64,000 nt of DNA from Streptomyces niger (GTDB taxonomy: Bacteria > Actinomycetota > Actinomycetes > Streptomycetales > Streptomycetaceae): assembly GCF_000718305.1 (NCBI RefSeq), contig NZ_JOFQ01000015.1:1-64000 (forward strand). Reading direction: 5' to 3'. The translations under genes and the position numbers were made by a program. Each line of letters starts with the position of its first letter. Within the stretch, counting starts at the first letter, position 1. Below, in pieces: positions 17,290 to 25,505 of this stretch. Under the pieces are notes generated by a model. It did not search any database. It saw nothing but the letters and a program-made list of their open reading frames with translations, and was not told the origin of the DNA.

Positions 17290-18707
17290 GCCCCCGGCTC
17301 CGGCGCTCCGCGGCGCGGCCCGCCCGTACGCCACGGCCTGCGGCCACGTCCCTGACCGGCACCGCCCGCCGCATCATCCGGCTCAACCACGGCTTCCAGC
17401 TGCTGTTCAACCTGCTGTGGTGGATGCCGGTCTTCTACGCCTACCAGAAGGCCGCCGGACTCACCGACGGGCAGATCTTCGGCATCCAGAGCATCTACTA
17501 CGTGGCCTTCTGCCTCTTCGAGATTCCCACCGGGCTGATCGCCGACCGTATCGGCGCCCGCAACTGCCTGCGGGCCGGCGCCGTCGTGATGACGGCGGCG
17601 AACCTCGCCCCGGTGTTCAGCGCCTCGTACACCGGGTTCCTCGTGCACTTCCTGGCCATCGCCGCGGGGCGCTCCCTCACCTCGGGGGCGGCCAGCGCCT
17701 ACCTGTACGACGGGTTGCGCGCCGAGCGGTGCGAGGAGCACTACCTCAAGGCGGAGGGCACGGCACGGGCGCTCGGGCTCGCCGCGAAGGTGCTGTGCTG
17801 GCCGCTGGTCGGTCCGCTGATGGCCCTCGCGCATCCTGCCCCGTACGTCCTGAGCGCCGTGAGCGCGGCGGGTTCCCTCGCGTGCGCCGTGGCCCTGCCC
17901 CGGTCCGCCGCCTCCGTCGGGGCGCGCGATGCGGCGTCGTCGGACCGGACCGGAAAGGCGTCCGGAGCGGCGAGGGGCGGCCGGGGCGCCTCGCTGGCTG
18001 AGGCGAAGGCCGCGCTGCGTTGCCTCGCCTCCTCGCCGTGGCTGGCGCTGGTGATGGTGCAGGGCGTCGCCGTGTTCACCCTGTCCCGGATCTGCCAGGT
18101 CAACCTCTTCCAGCCGATCCTGCTCGACCACGGCATCGGCGAGGCCTCGCACGGCGGAGTGCTCGCCGCCATGACGGTGGCGGAGGCCGTGGGCTCGGCG
18201 CGCCCCCAGTGGCTCGGTCGCCGCCTGACGCCGGTGGCCTGGGTCTCCGTCCTCAGTCTCGCCCTCGCGGGCACCCTGGCCGGCAGCACGCTCGGCGGGC
18301 CCTGGGCGGTCGTCACCCTGCTCTGTCTGTTCGCCGCTGCCGCCGGCTTCGCCTACCCGGTCCAGCGCAAGTTGGTCAACGACGCCGTGCCCGCCCACGC
18401 CCCGCGGGCGACGCTGCTGTCGGTCGAGTCGATCGTGGACCGCGCGGTGTGCGCGCTGGCAGCCGTCGCCGTGGGCGCCTACCTCTCCGCGGGGCACCTG
18501 GATGCCCTGCTCTGGCACAGCGCCCTGGCGACCGCGGTGCTGCTCGGCGCCTTCCAACTGGTCCTGCGCAGCGGAGGAGTGCGGCGCGGTCCCGGAGGGA
18601 CGGCAGAAGCCGCGCCCCGAGCACCCGGCGCGGGCGCACGGGAAGCCGTTCAGGCGCGTCAGCGGGACCGGTGCGCCGGCATCTCGATCACACGGACCGG
18701 GAGGTAG
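17286..18707 (+). CDS. MFS transporter
   Basis: A 473-residue major facilitator protein with about 11-12 hydrophobic segments. The family loop motif between helices 2 and 3 is visible as FEIPTGLIADRIGARNCLRAG near residue 80. A hydrophilic central loop follows, about residues 205-240 and Ala/Gly/Arg-rich. The GTG at 17286 overlaps the dikinase stop (GTGA), coupling translation. It is likely the exporter, or less likely the importer, of the product or substrate of the ATP-grasp/dikinase pair. Its 3' end overlaps the convergent HAD-like gene by 49 bases. Confidence 0.85.
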   Translation: MSPRLRRSAARPARTPRPAATSLTGTARRIIRLNHGFQLLFNLLWWMPVFYAYQKAAGLTDGQIFGIQSIYYVAFCLFEIPTGLIADRIGARNCLRAGAVVMTAANLAPVFSASYTGFLVHFLAIAAGRSLTSGAASAYLYDGLRAERCEEHYLKAEGTARALGLAAKVLCWPLVGPLMALAHPAPYVLSAVSAAGSLACAVALPRSAASVGARDAASSDRTGKASGAARGGRGASLAEAKAALRCLASSPWLALVMVQGVAVFTLSRICQVNLFQPILLDHGIGEASHGGVLAAMTVAEAVGSARPQWLGRRLTPVAWVSVLSLALAGTLAGSTLGGPWAVVTLLCLFAAAAGFAYPVQRKLVNDAVPAHAPRATLLSVESIVDRAVCALAAVAVGAYLSAGHLDALLWHSALATAVLLGAFQLVLRSGGVRRGPGGTAEAAPRAPGAGAREAVQARQRDRCAGISITRTGR

Positions 18708-19303
18708 GCGGGGCGGGACGGCTGCCCGGTCTGATAGGCCAGGTATCCGAGCGAGGCCGCGACGCCGGTCTCCTCGGCGGTCTCGGCCTCGTAGACGAGG
18801 CGGCAGCCGTTCGCCTGCCCCTTGGCACGCTCCCACAGTGCGGGCGCCGGTTTGCGCTCCGCTTCGGTGCGCGGGGTGCGGATCCGGTCGCCGAAGTCCT
18901 TCCAGGCGAAGGGTACGGAGCCCGTCCAGGCACCGTCGACCTCCCTCTTCAGCGCGGCGGCACGCTCGGCGTCCGTCGCGCCCCAGGAGGGCGGCACGTT
19001 GGTGATCAGGCCGACCTTGATGTGGCGCTGCCGCAGCTCGCGCAAGTACGCGGCGGCGCCCGGCAGATAGCTCGTACTGCCGTCCTCGGCCGTGTGCACC
19101 AGGGTCTCGCCCAGGTCGAAGTAGACGACGGCGCAGCCACGCGCGGCTTCCGCCCGCGCCCCGGAGGGCACGTCGTGCGACACGTCCGCGGGCACGGCCG
19201 CACTCGCCGCGGTACCCGGCACGGTCGACAACGCCACGGCGCCCAGGAGCGCAAGGCCGGTACGGACAAGGCCGCGGAAGGAGCGTAAGGGGGATCTGTT
19301 CAT
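18659..19303 (-). CDS. Secreted HAD-like hydrolase with a TTA codon
   Basis: A 214-residue protein. The signal peptide is MNRSPLRSFRGLVRTGLALL followed by a hydrophobic core and an Ala-x-Ala site near residue 36. The HAD motif I region CAVVYFDLGETLVHTAED is near residue 56. Motif I is D-L-G-E-T rather than DxDxT/V, so the second aspartate (general acid) is replaced by Gly. A motif II-like VGLITNV and a late KPAPALWERA follow. Codon 6 (19286-19288) is TTA, inside the signal peptide. The missing catalytic aspartate makes phosphatase activity uncertain. It converges on the MFS gene with a 49-base overlap. An exported HAD protein is itself unusual. Confidence 0.75.
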   Translation of the reverse strand: MNRSPLRSFRGLVRTGLALLGAVALSTVPGTAASAAVPADVSHDVPSGARAEAARGCAVVYFDLGETLVHTAEDGSTSYLPGAAAYLRELRQRHIKVGLITNVPPSWGATDAERAAALKREVDGAWTGSVPFAWKDFGDRIRTPRTEAERKPAPALWERAKGQANGCRLVYEAETAEETGVAASLGYLAYQTGQPSRPAYLPVRVIEMPAHRSR

Positions 19304-19481
19304 GGCGTTCGGCGCCTTTCTCTTCGACGCTCCCGCCATACCCCTGAACCACACCCCCCACTCGCCGCACGCGAGTCGCCCTCGGATCGACCGTACGCGA
19401 GCTGTTCCACAAGCCCTGACGAATGCCTGCACACCATCTCCACAGTGCGGCACACCGTTACCCGACCATGACATAGCGATC

Positions 19482-19512
19482 TTGACAGTGGCTGCCATCG
19501 CGCAAGTAGGTT
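19482..19512 (+). promoter_or_regulatory. Candidate promoter of the D,D-carboxypeptidase gene
   Basis: TTGACA at 19482-19487 and TAGGTT at 19507-19512 with a 19-base spacer. Both hexamers are close to the vegetative sigma consensus, though the spacer is long. The start codon follows about 60 bases downstream. Confidence 0.55.
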
Positions 19513-19571
19513 CAGCATGAAACGAATCTTTACCTCAAACCGGCGTCCCCGCGCCGGGAGAAGGGACGTCC

Positions 19572-20555
19572 ATGGGTTCCCACGCCCGCCCCAACCGAAT
19601 ACACCGGACCGGAGTCCGGATCGCGACGGTGGCACTCTTCGGTGCCGCCCTGCCGATCACCGCCGGCGGCCTGGCCCAGGCCGCCACCCCCGGCACCGCG
19701 CACGCCGTCGACGAGAGCGGCCGGCAGACCGATGCGGCCGCCGCTGCCGTCAGCCAGGACCAGACCACCCCCCAGCTCCACACCGACCACGCCTTCCTGC
19801 TGGATGCCCGCGACGGCAGCCAGGAGCGGGAGCTGTGGGCGGGGGCCAAGGCGGACGAGAGCGTACCGATGGCCAGCACCACCAAGATCATGACCGCCTT
19901 GGTGGTACTGAAGCACCCCGAGTGGCTGAACCGGCAGATCACGGTGAAGCAGGAGTACCGCGACTACGTCCAGGAGAACGGCAGCAGCACCGCCGACCTC
20001 CAGACCGGCGACAAGCTGACCGTCGAGCAACTCCTGTACGCCATGCTGCTCCCGTCCGGCGGTGACGCCGCGATGGCACTGGCCGACAACTACGGAGTCG
20101 GCGACACCCAGGACGCGCGGATCGCCGACTTCGTGCGCCAGATGAACGCCGAGGCGCAGCAACTCGGCCTGGCCGGCACGCACTTCGACACGTTCGACGG
20201 CATCTCGCACGGCAACAACCACAGCACCGCCCGCGACCTGGCCAAGCTCGGCCAGCGCGCGATGCTGCAGCCGGTGTTCGCCGACGTGGTGAAGAACAAG
20301 CAGTTCAAGGCGGAGGCCCCGGCGGCCAACGGCCACACCCGGTACTACACCTGGACCAACACCAACGAGCTGCTGAGCAGTTACGACGGCGCCCTGGGCA
20401 TCAAGACCGGCAGTGGCCCGGAGGACGGCTACTGTGTCGTCTTCGCCGCCCAGCGGGACAACCGCACCCTGGTCGGCGCGATCCTCAAGGACGACACGGA
20501 CCAGCACCGCTTCGAGGACGCCGCCAAGATGCTCGACTGGGGCTTCGCCCACTGA
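19572..20555 (+). CDS. D-alanyl-D-alanine carboxypeptidase (PBP5-type)
   Basis: A 327-residue secreted penicillin-binding protein of the S11 family. The signal sequence ends near AQA (residues 35-37). The SxxK nucleophile motif is S102-T-T-K105 and the KTG motif is K278-T-G280. The SxN motif is S162-G-G rather than S-G-N, a variant that also occurs in related actinomycete proteins. It trims the terminal D-Ala of peptidoglycan stem peptides. At 327 residues it lacks the extra C-terminal domain and membrane anchor of E. coli DacA. A good promoter lies upstream and a 14-bp hairpin downstream, so it is monocistronic. Confidence 0.9.
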   Translation: MGSHARPNRIHRTGVRIATVALFGAALPITAGGLAQAATPGTAHAVDESGRQTDAAAAAVSQDQTTPQLHTDHAFLLDARDGSQERELWAGAKADESVPMASTTKIMTALVVLKHPEWLNRQITVKQEYRDYVQENGSSTADLQTGDKLTVEQLLYAMLLPSGGDAAMALADNYGVGDTQDARIADFVRQMNAEAQQLGLAGTHFDTFDGISHGNNHSTARDLAKLGQRAMLQPVFADVVKNKQFKAEAPAANGHTRYYTWTNTNELLSSYDGALGIKTGSGPEDGYCVVFAAQRDNRTLVGAILKDDTDQHRFEDAAKMLDWGFAH

Positions 20556-20601
20556 GCAGGCGGCACACCCGGCGCCGAGCGGACGCCGTCCGGCGTACGA
20601 G

Positions 20602-20641
20602 CCCGGCCCTGACGCGGACCTTTCCGTGCGTCAGGGCCGGG
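20602..20641 (+). terminator. Strong hairpin after the carboxypeptidase gene
   Basis: Perfect 14-bp arms CCCGGCCCTGACGC / GCGTCAGGGCCGGG around a 12-base loop, 46 bases after the stop. Confidence 0.8.
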
Positions 20642-20650
20642 TGATGTGTC

Positions 20651-20797
20651 ACCCGTCCAGGTCTGCGAGGGCGGCTGCCAGGACGGGGCCGAGTTGCCTC
20701 AGGGCAGGGGTGCGCATCATGCGGTAGTGGGTCGTGTCGATGTCGTGTGTGGTGATGCGCTCGATCGTGGCGTCCGGGAGGCCGGCCTCACGTCCTC
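20651..20797 (-). pseudogene. Remnant of a thioesterase-like C-terminus
   Basis: One minus-strand frame reads EAGLPDATIERITTHDIDTT followed by HYRMMRTPALRQLGPVLAAA and LADLDG before a stop. The D-x-x-H-x-x-M-M pattern is typical of the catalytic-histidine end of type I/NRPS thioesterases and related alpha/beta hydrolases. The frame is lost just upstream (a plausible continuation lies in another frame), and there is no start. I read it as a degraded fragment of a larger gene. Confidence 0.35.
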
Positions 20798-20910
20798 GTC
20801 GGCGAAGCAGCCGCCAAAGGGGCCAAGACCCGCTTCCGGTGGTAATCAGCCGCCCGGATCCGGGAACCCATCACCCGGCATTCCGTCGTCCCCCATCGAA
20901 AGGCGCCGCC

Positions 20911-22782
20911 ATGACCACCGTGCGTCACACCACGCTCGGCCCCGCCAGCGACCTGGCCGACCTCTTCGAGCTCGCGCAGCAGCTGCGCGTGGACTCGGTG
21001 CGAGCCAGCACCGCCGCCGGTTCCGGGCACCCCACCTCCAGTCTGTCCGCGGCCGATCTGATGGCTGTCCTGATGGCCCGCCACCTGCGTTACGACTGGG
21101 ACGCGCCCGAAAATCGCGCGGGCGACCACCTGATCTTCTCCAAGGGCCACGCGTCGCCCCTGCTGTACGCCATGTTCAAGGCCGCGGGCGTGGTGAGCGA
21201 TGAGGAGTTGACGACGACCTACCGCCGCTTCGGCCACCGCCTGCAGGGCCACCCCACGCCGGTGCTGCCGTGGGTGGACGTGGCCACCGGCTCCCTCGGC
21301 CAAGGCATCGCCTACGGCGTCGGCATCGCACTGGCCGGCCGGGACCTGGAGAAGCAGCCCTACCGGGTGTGGGTGCTGTGCGGGGACAGCGAGATGGCCG
21401 AAGGCTCCGTATGGGAGGCGCTCGACAAGGCCGGCCACCATCAGCTGGCCAACTTCACCGCCGTCATCGACGTCAATCGCCTCGGCCAGAGCGGCCCCAC
21501 CGAGCTGGAGTGGGACACCGGCGCCTACGCCCGCCGCGCCGAGGCGTTCGGCTGCCGCGCGATCGTCGTCGACGGTCACGATCTCGAAGCGATCGACCAG
21601 GCCCTGACCACCGCCGCCGACGGGCGGGCCCCCACCGTCATCGTCGCCAGGACGGTCAAGGGCCGCGGCGTGACCGAGGTCGCCGACAAGGACGGCTGGC
21701 ACGGCAAGCCGCTGCCCGAGGACATGGCCGAGCGCGCCGTCGCCGAACTGGGTGGCATCCGCGATCTGCGGGTGCGCGGCCCCCAGCCGCCCGCCACCGC
21801 GCCCACCCCGGCCCCGACGCCCGGCCCCGTGGAGCTGCCCCGCTTCGACATCGGCGACAAGGTCGCCACCCGCGTCGCCTTCGGGAAGGCGCTGGTCGCC
21901 CTCGGCGCCCGCCCGGACGTCGTCGCGCTGGATGCCGAGGTCGGCAACTCCACCCACGCCGACGACTTCAAGAAGGCGTACCCCGACCGGTTCTTCCAGA
22001 CCTATATCGCCGAGCAGCAGATGATCGCCGACGCCGTCGGCATGGCCGTACGCGGCTACCGCCCGTACGCCACCACCTTCGCCGCCTTCCTCACCCGCGC
22101 ACACGATTTCATCCGGATGGCTGCCGTCTCCGAGGTCACCATGGCGCTGTGCGGTACCCACAGCGGTGTGGAGATCGGTGCCGACGGGCCGTCCCAGATG
22201 GGCGTCGAAGACCTCGCCATGATGCGTGCGGTCCGCGGCTCCACCGTCTTCTACCCCAGCGACGCCACCTCCGCGGCCGCCCTGACCGTGGCCATGGCCG
22301 ACCTCGACGGGATCTCCTACCTGCGCACCACCCGCGGTGGCTACCCCGTCCTCTACGGCAGCGACGAGTCGTTCCCGGTCGGCGGCTCCAAGACCCTGCG
22401 ACACAGCGGGGACGACCAGGTCACCCTCATCGGCGCCGGCGTCACCCTGCACGAATGCCTCGCCGCCGCCGACGACCTGGCCGGCGACGGCATCCCGGCC
22501 CGCGTCATCGACCTGTACTCCGTGAAACCCGTCGACGCGGACGCCCTCGCCCGCGCCGCCCGGGACACCGGTGCCCTCGTCGTGGCGGAGGACCACCACC
22601 CCGAAGGCGGCATCGGTGAGGCCGTCCTCTCGGCGCTCGCCGCATCCGCCGGCCATCCGGCCTTCGCCCACCTCGCCGGTACCGACCTGCCGGGGTCCGG
22701 CACCACCGACGAACTGCTCGACGCGGCCGGCATCTCCCGTACCCACATCGCCGAGGCAGCCCGGGCACTGCTCAAGCGGTAG
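20911..22782 (+). CDS. Transketolase (compact, single-chain)
   Basis: A 623-residue thiamine-diphosphate enzyme. The N-terminal ThDP half starts at LAQQLRVDSVRASTAAGSGH, and the GDSE metal/ThDP motif CGDSEMAEGSVWEALDKAGH lies near residue 153 and ends at DVNRLGQSG. A Pro/Ala linker near residue 290 leads to the pyrimidine-binding half with AEQQMIADAVGMAVRGYRPY, and a C-terminal domain contains AEDHHPEGGIGEAV. It transfers two-carbon ketol units between sugar phosphates. It is shorter than the housekeeping enzyme (about 690) and lacks an adjacent transaldolase or zwf, so it is probably an accessory copy. The ATG at 20911 has GAAAGG upstream. Confidence 0.9.
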   Translation: MTTVRHTTLGPASDLADLFELAQQLRVDSVRASTAAGSGHPTSSLSAADLMAVLMARHLRYDWDAPENRAGDHLIFSKGHASPLLYAMFKAAGVVSDEELTTTYRRFGHRLQGHPTPVLPWVDVATGSLGQGIAYGVGIALAGRDLEKQPYRVWVLCGDSEMAEGSVWEALDKAGHHQLANFTAVIDVNRLGQSGPTELEWDTGAYARRAEAFGCRAIVVDGHDLEAIDQALTTAADGRAPTVIVARTVKGRGVTEVADKDGWHGKPLPEDMAERAVAELGGIRDLRVRGPQPPATAPTPAPTPGPVELPRFDIGDKVATRVAFGKALVALGARPDVVALDAEVGNSTHADDFKKAYPDRFFQTYIAEQQMIADAVGMAVRGYRPYATTFAAFLTRAHDFIRMAAVSEVTMALCGTHSGVEIGADGPSQMGVEDLAMMRAVRGSTVFYPSDATSAAALTVAMADLDGISYLRTTRGGYPVLYGSDESFPVGGSKTLRHSGDDQVTLIGAGVTLHECLAAADDLAGDGIPARVIDLYSVKPVDADALARAARDTGALVVAEDHHPEGGIGEAVLSALAASAGHPAFAHLAGTDLPGSGTTDELLDAAGISRTHIAEAARALLKR

Positions 22783-22882
22783 CCCGGCCGGTGGCGGCCG
22801 GCCCGAGCCTTGTTCATGGCCCCGCGATGTACGCCAAGATGAGGCATCTGGCTTCGGGGACGTCACGGAACGGGGGCTCACA

Positions 22883-23599
22883 GTGGATCGCCTGGCAGAG
22901 ACGGGGCGCAGGACGGCCGGGCGCGGCGGGCGGATGACCGGCCGGGCGGCGCCCGCGGTGCTGCCCCCGTCGCTGCGCGCGTGGCTCGGCCCCGTCGCGG
23001 CCCTCGCCGCGCTGGTGGTCGTCGTGCTCGGGGTCCTGTACGCCGGCCACAGCCGGCCCGGCAGGGTGGACAGGTGGTTCGTCGACCCGACGGCGGACAG
23101 CGTACGGCCACCGTGGCGGGGCGTCGCTCTGGCCATGGACTTCCTCGGGGAACCCGCCGGAGCGGCGACGCTGGTCGTGGCCGTCGCGACGGGCTGCCTG
23201 CTGCTTCGGCGTCCTCGCGCGGCGGCGCTCGTCGTTGCCGGGACCGGCGGCACCGTGGTGTCGGCGACGCTGCTCAAGCCCCTGGTGGGACGCACCATCC
23301 ACGGCGACAACCTGTCCTTCCCGAGCGGGCACACCGCCTTCCTCACCGCGCTCGCCCTTGTCGTGGCGCTGCTCGCGACCGGCCGGCTCGGCCTCGGCAG
23401 GACGGCCGGCACGTCACTCGTGCTCGCCGCGGCGCTGATGGGCGGCGCCGCGATGGGGTGGGCCCAGGTCGCCCTGGGCGCGCACTACCCGACCGACGCC
23501 GTCGGCGGCTGGTGCACCGCGCTGGCGGTGGTTCCGGCGGCCGCATGGCTGGTCGACCGCGCTGCCGATCGCGCAGCCGACCGGCAGCAACGTCGCTGA
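22883..23599 (+). CDS. PAP2-family membrane phosphatase
   Basis: A 238-residue membrane protein with about five hydrophobic segments after a basic N-terminal tail. The PAP2 signature is present as KPLVGR (Lys132, Arg137), PSGHT (His150) and GAHYPTD (His201, Asp205). The Arg of the third motif (normally S-R before V-x-L-G-x-H) is Gln here (WAQVALGAH). Such enzymes dephosphorylate lipid phosphates, for example undecaprenyl pyrophosphate, the carrier of exopolysaccharide and peptidoglycan units. The GTG at 22883 is chosen; an ATG at 22934 is the alternative. It converges on the last polysaccharide gene with a 2-base gap. Confidence 0.82.
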   Translation: MDRLAETGRRTAGRGGRMTGRAAPAVLPPSLRAWLGPVAALAALVVVVLGVLYAGHSRPGRVDRWFVDPTADSVRPPWRGVALAMDFLGEPAGAATLVVAVATGCLLLRRPRAAALVVAGTGGTVVSATLLKPLVGRTIHGDNLSFPSGHTAFLTALALVVALLATGRLGLGRTAGTSLVLAAALMGGAAMGWAQVALGAHYPTDAVGGWCTALAVVPAAAWLVDRAADRAADRQQRR

Positions 23600-23601
23600 C
23601 G

Positions 23602-24945
23602 TCACGCCTTGCGCCGGAAGACCGGCTGCACAGGTCGTCCGCCCAGCCAGGGGGTGGGGTCGGCGGTGTCGAGTGCCTTCCGGTACACCGCGCAGGCCTG
23701 GGCCACCACGTCGACGGTGCGGTCGATGTCGGTGTCGTCGAGCGCGCTGCTCACCACGAACGACGGGGCCAGCACGCCGCCCGCGAGGAGTCGGCGCAGG
23801 AACAGCGTGCGGTACTCCTGCGAGGGCCGGCCGTTCCCGTCGAGGGTGGCGAAGACGAGGTTGCTGGCCCGGCCCCGGACGACGAGGTGGTCGGCGACGC
23901 CCATGCTCGCCGCGGCATCGCGGACACCGGCGGCCAGCTTCTCGCCGAGGGCGTGCAGCCGCGCGGTGATGCCCTCCTCGGTGTACGTGGTTTGCACGGC
24001 CATCGCGGCGGCCAGGGAGTGTGTTTCCGCGCCGTGGGTGGTGGACAGCAGGAACACCCGGTCGTCGGAGTGGCGCAGCCCGCCCCGCTCCATCAGCTCG
24101 CGGCGCCCGGCCAGTGCGGAGACGGCGAATCCGTTGCCCAGTGCCTTGCCGAACGTGGAGAGGTCGGGGACGACGCCGTACAGGCCCTGGGCGCCCGCCT
24201 CGGACCAGCGCAGGCCGGTGATCATCTCGTCGAAGACCAGTACGCAGCGGTGCCGGTCGGCCAGTTCGCGCAGCCCTGCAAGGTAGCCGGGCGGGGGCTC
24301 GGTGTGGGTGGCGGGTTCGAGGATAAGGCAGGCGACCTCGTCCCGGTACCGGCCGAGCAGCTCCTCCGTGGCAGCCAGGTCTCCGTACGGGAACGTCAGG
24401 GTGAGGTCCGTGGTCGCCGCCGGGATGCCGGCGTGCATCGGTGTGGTGCCGATGAACCAGTCGTCGGTCGAGAAGAAGGGGTGGTCGCGGCAGACCGCCA
24501 CCCGTGGGCGGCCGGTGACGGCGCGGGCGAGGCGCACCGCGGCGGTGGTGGCGTCGGAGCCGTTCTTCGTGAACTTCACCATCTCGGCCGTCGGGACCGT
24601 GGCGAGGAAGCGCTCCGCGGCGTCCGCCTCCACGATGGACGGCCGGACGAAGTTGCTGCCGCGGTCGAGTTCCCGCCGGACCGCCTCGGTCACGCGCGGG
24701 TGGGCGTGACCGAGGCTGACCGACCGCAGTCCCGAGCCGTACTCGATGTAGCGGTTGCCGTCGACGTCCCATACGTGGGCACCGCGGCCGTGGCTGATGA
24801 CCGGGGCCAGGTTCTCGGGGTACTGGTCGTCGCCCTTGGCGTAGGTGTGCGCGCCTCCGGGGACCATCGCGTGCAGCCGCTCGTTCGCCGCCCGCGACCG
24901 GGGCAGCGCGAACTCGCCGGTGGATACGGGGTGTTCGGTGTCCAC
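23602..24945 (-). CDS. Class III aminotransferase (glutamate-1-semialdehyde mutase-like)
   Basis: A 447-residue PLP enzyme. Landmarks are GGAHTYAKGDDQYP near residue 26, KFTKNGSDATTAAVRLAR near residue 118, the DEMITGLR metal/PLP aspartate motif and the Schiff-base region TFGKALGNG near residue 270. Free-standing relatives in polysaccharide loci transaminate nucleotide sugars or sugar-like aldehydes instead of making aminolevulinate. The GTG at 24945 has GAGG upstream and lies 8 bases after the epimerase stop. It is the last gene of the 21-gene polysaccharide block and would introduce an amino group on the modified sugar. Confidence 0.85.
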   Translation of the reverse strand: MDTEHPVSTGEFALPRSRAANERLHAMVPGGAHTYAKGDDQYPENLAPVISHGRGAHVWDVDGNRYIEYGSGLRSVSLGHAHPRVTEAVRRELDRGSNFVRPSIVEADAAERFLATVPTAEMVKFTKNGSDATTAAVRLARAVTGRPRVAVCRDHPFFSTDDWFIGTTPMHAGIPAATTDLTLTFPYGDLAATEELLGRYRDEVACLILEPATHTEPPPGYLAGLRELADRHRCVLVFDEMITGLRWSEAGAQGLYGVVPDLSTFGKALGNGFAVSALAGRRELMERGGLRHSDDRVFLLSTTHGAETHSLAAAMAVQTTYTEEGITARLHALGEKLAAGVRDAAASMGVADHLVVRGRASNLVFATLDGNGRPSQEYRTLFLRRLLAGGVLAPSFVVSSALDDTDIDRTVDVVAQACAVYRKALDTADPTPWLGGRPVQPVFRRKA

Positions 24946-24953
24946 GCCGGACC

Positions 24954-25505
24954 TCAGCTCTCGCGGTTCTGCAGGACCTCGGCGAGGCTGGGTGCCTCCC
25001 GGTCCCGCTGGGACTTCGAGGTGACCGGCAGCGGCCAGGGGATGGCCAGCTCCGGGTCGTCGAAGGCGATCGTGACGTCCTCGGCCGGATCGTGCGGACG
25101 GTCGATGCGGTACGAGGTGTCCGCGGTCTCGGTCAGTGCCTGGAAGCCGTGCGCGCAGCCCGCCGGGATGTACAACGTCACCTGCGTCTCGCCGGACAGC
25201 TCGAAGGTGGCCACGCCGAGGTAGGTCGGCGAGTCCGCCCGCAGGTCCACGACGACGTCGAAGATCCTCCCGTACGAGCAGCGCACCAGTTTGGCCTCGC
25301 CGGCGCCGGAGCGCAGATGCATGCCGCGCAGCACGCCACGGGCGGAGCGGGAGACGCTGTCCTGGACGAAGGTGTGCGGGTCCAGGCCCACCGAGCGGAC
25401 CACGTCGGCGTCGAAGGTGCGGCAGAAGAAACCGCGCTCGTCGGCGTGGGGTGTCGGCTCGAAGAGGTACGCGCCGGCGATCTCCGGGACTTCGGTCGCT
25501 TTCAT
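24954..25505 (-). CDS. dTDP-4-dehydrorhamnose 3,5-epimerase-like protein
   Basis: A 183-residue RmlC-type cupin. The fold markers are present: FEPTPHADERGFFCRTFDAD near residue 15, GVLRGMHLR with His63 (the RmlC catalytic base), LVRCSYGRIFDVVVDLR and IPAGCAHGFQALTE. A Tyr equivalent occurs in TSYRIDRPHDPAEDV. RmlC epimerises C3 and C5 of 4-keto-6-deoxy sugars. No rmlA, rmlB or rmlD is nearby, so the substrate is probably not the rhamnose intermediate but the keto-sugar made by this cluster. The start overlaps the pyruvyl transferase stop (ATGA). Confidence 0.85.
   Translation of the reverse strand: MKATEVPEIAGAYLFEPTPHADERGFFCRTFDADVVRSVGLDPHTFVQDSVSRSARGVLRGMHLRSGAGEAKLVRCSYGRIFDVVVDLRADSPTYLGVATFELSGETQVTLYIPAGCAHGFQALTETADTSYRIDRPHDPAEDVTIAFDDPELAIPWPLPVTSKSQRDREAPSLAEVLQNRES

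Larger units (their letters stand above)
20556..20910. other. Intergenic stretch with a terminator and a gene remnant
   Basis: 355 bases between the carboxypeptidase and transketolase genes. It holds the hairpin at 20602-20641 and, on the minus strand, a thioesterase-like C-terminal fragment (20651-20797). The transketolase promoter must lie in the last 110 bases; no clear boxes are seen. Confidence 0.5.

Noticed and set aside
12130..18707. Type I polyketide or non-ribosomal peptide cluster
   Set aside because: Apart from a thioesterase-like remnant at 20651-20797, no carrier, condensation or ketosynthase domain is present.
24954..25505. dTDP-rhamnose pathway (rmlABCD)
   Set aside because: Only an RmlC-like gene is present; rmlA, rmlB and rmlD equivalents are missing, so a rhamnose pathway is not supported here.
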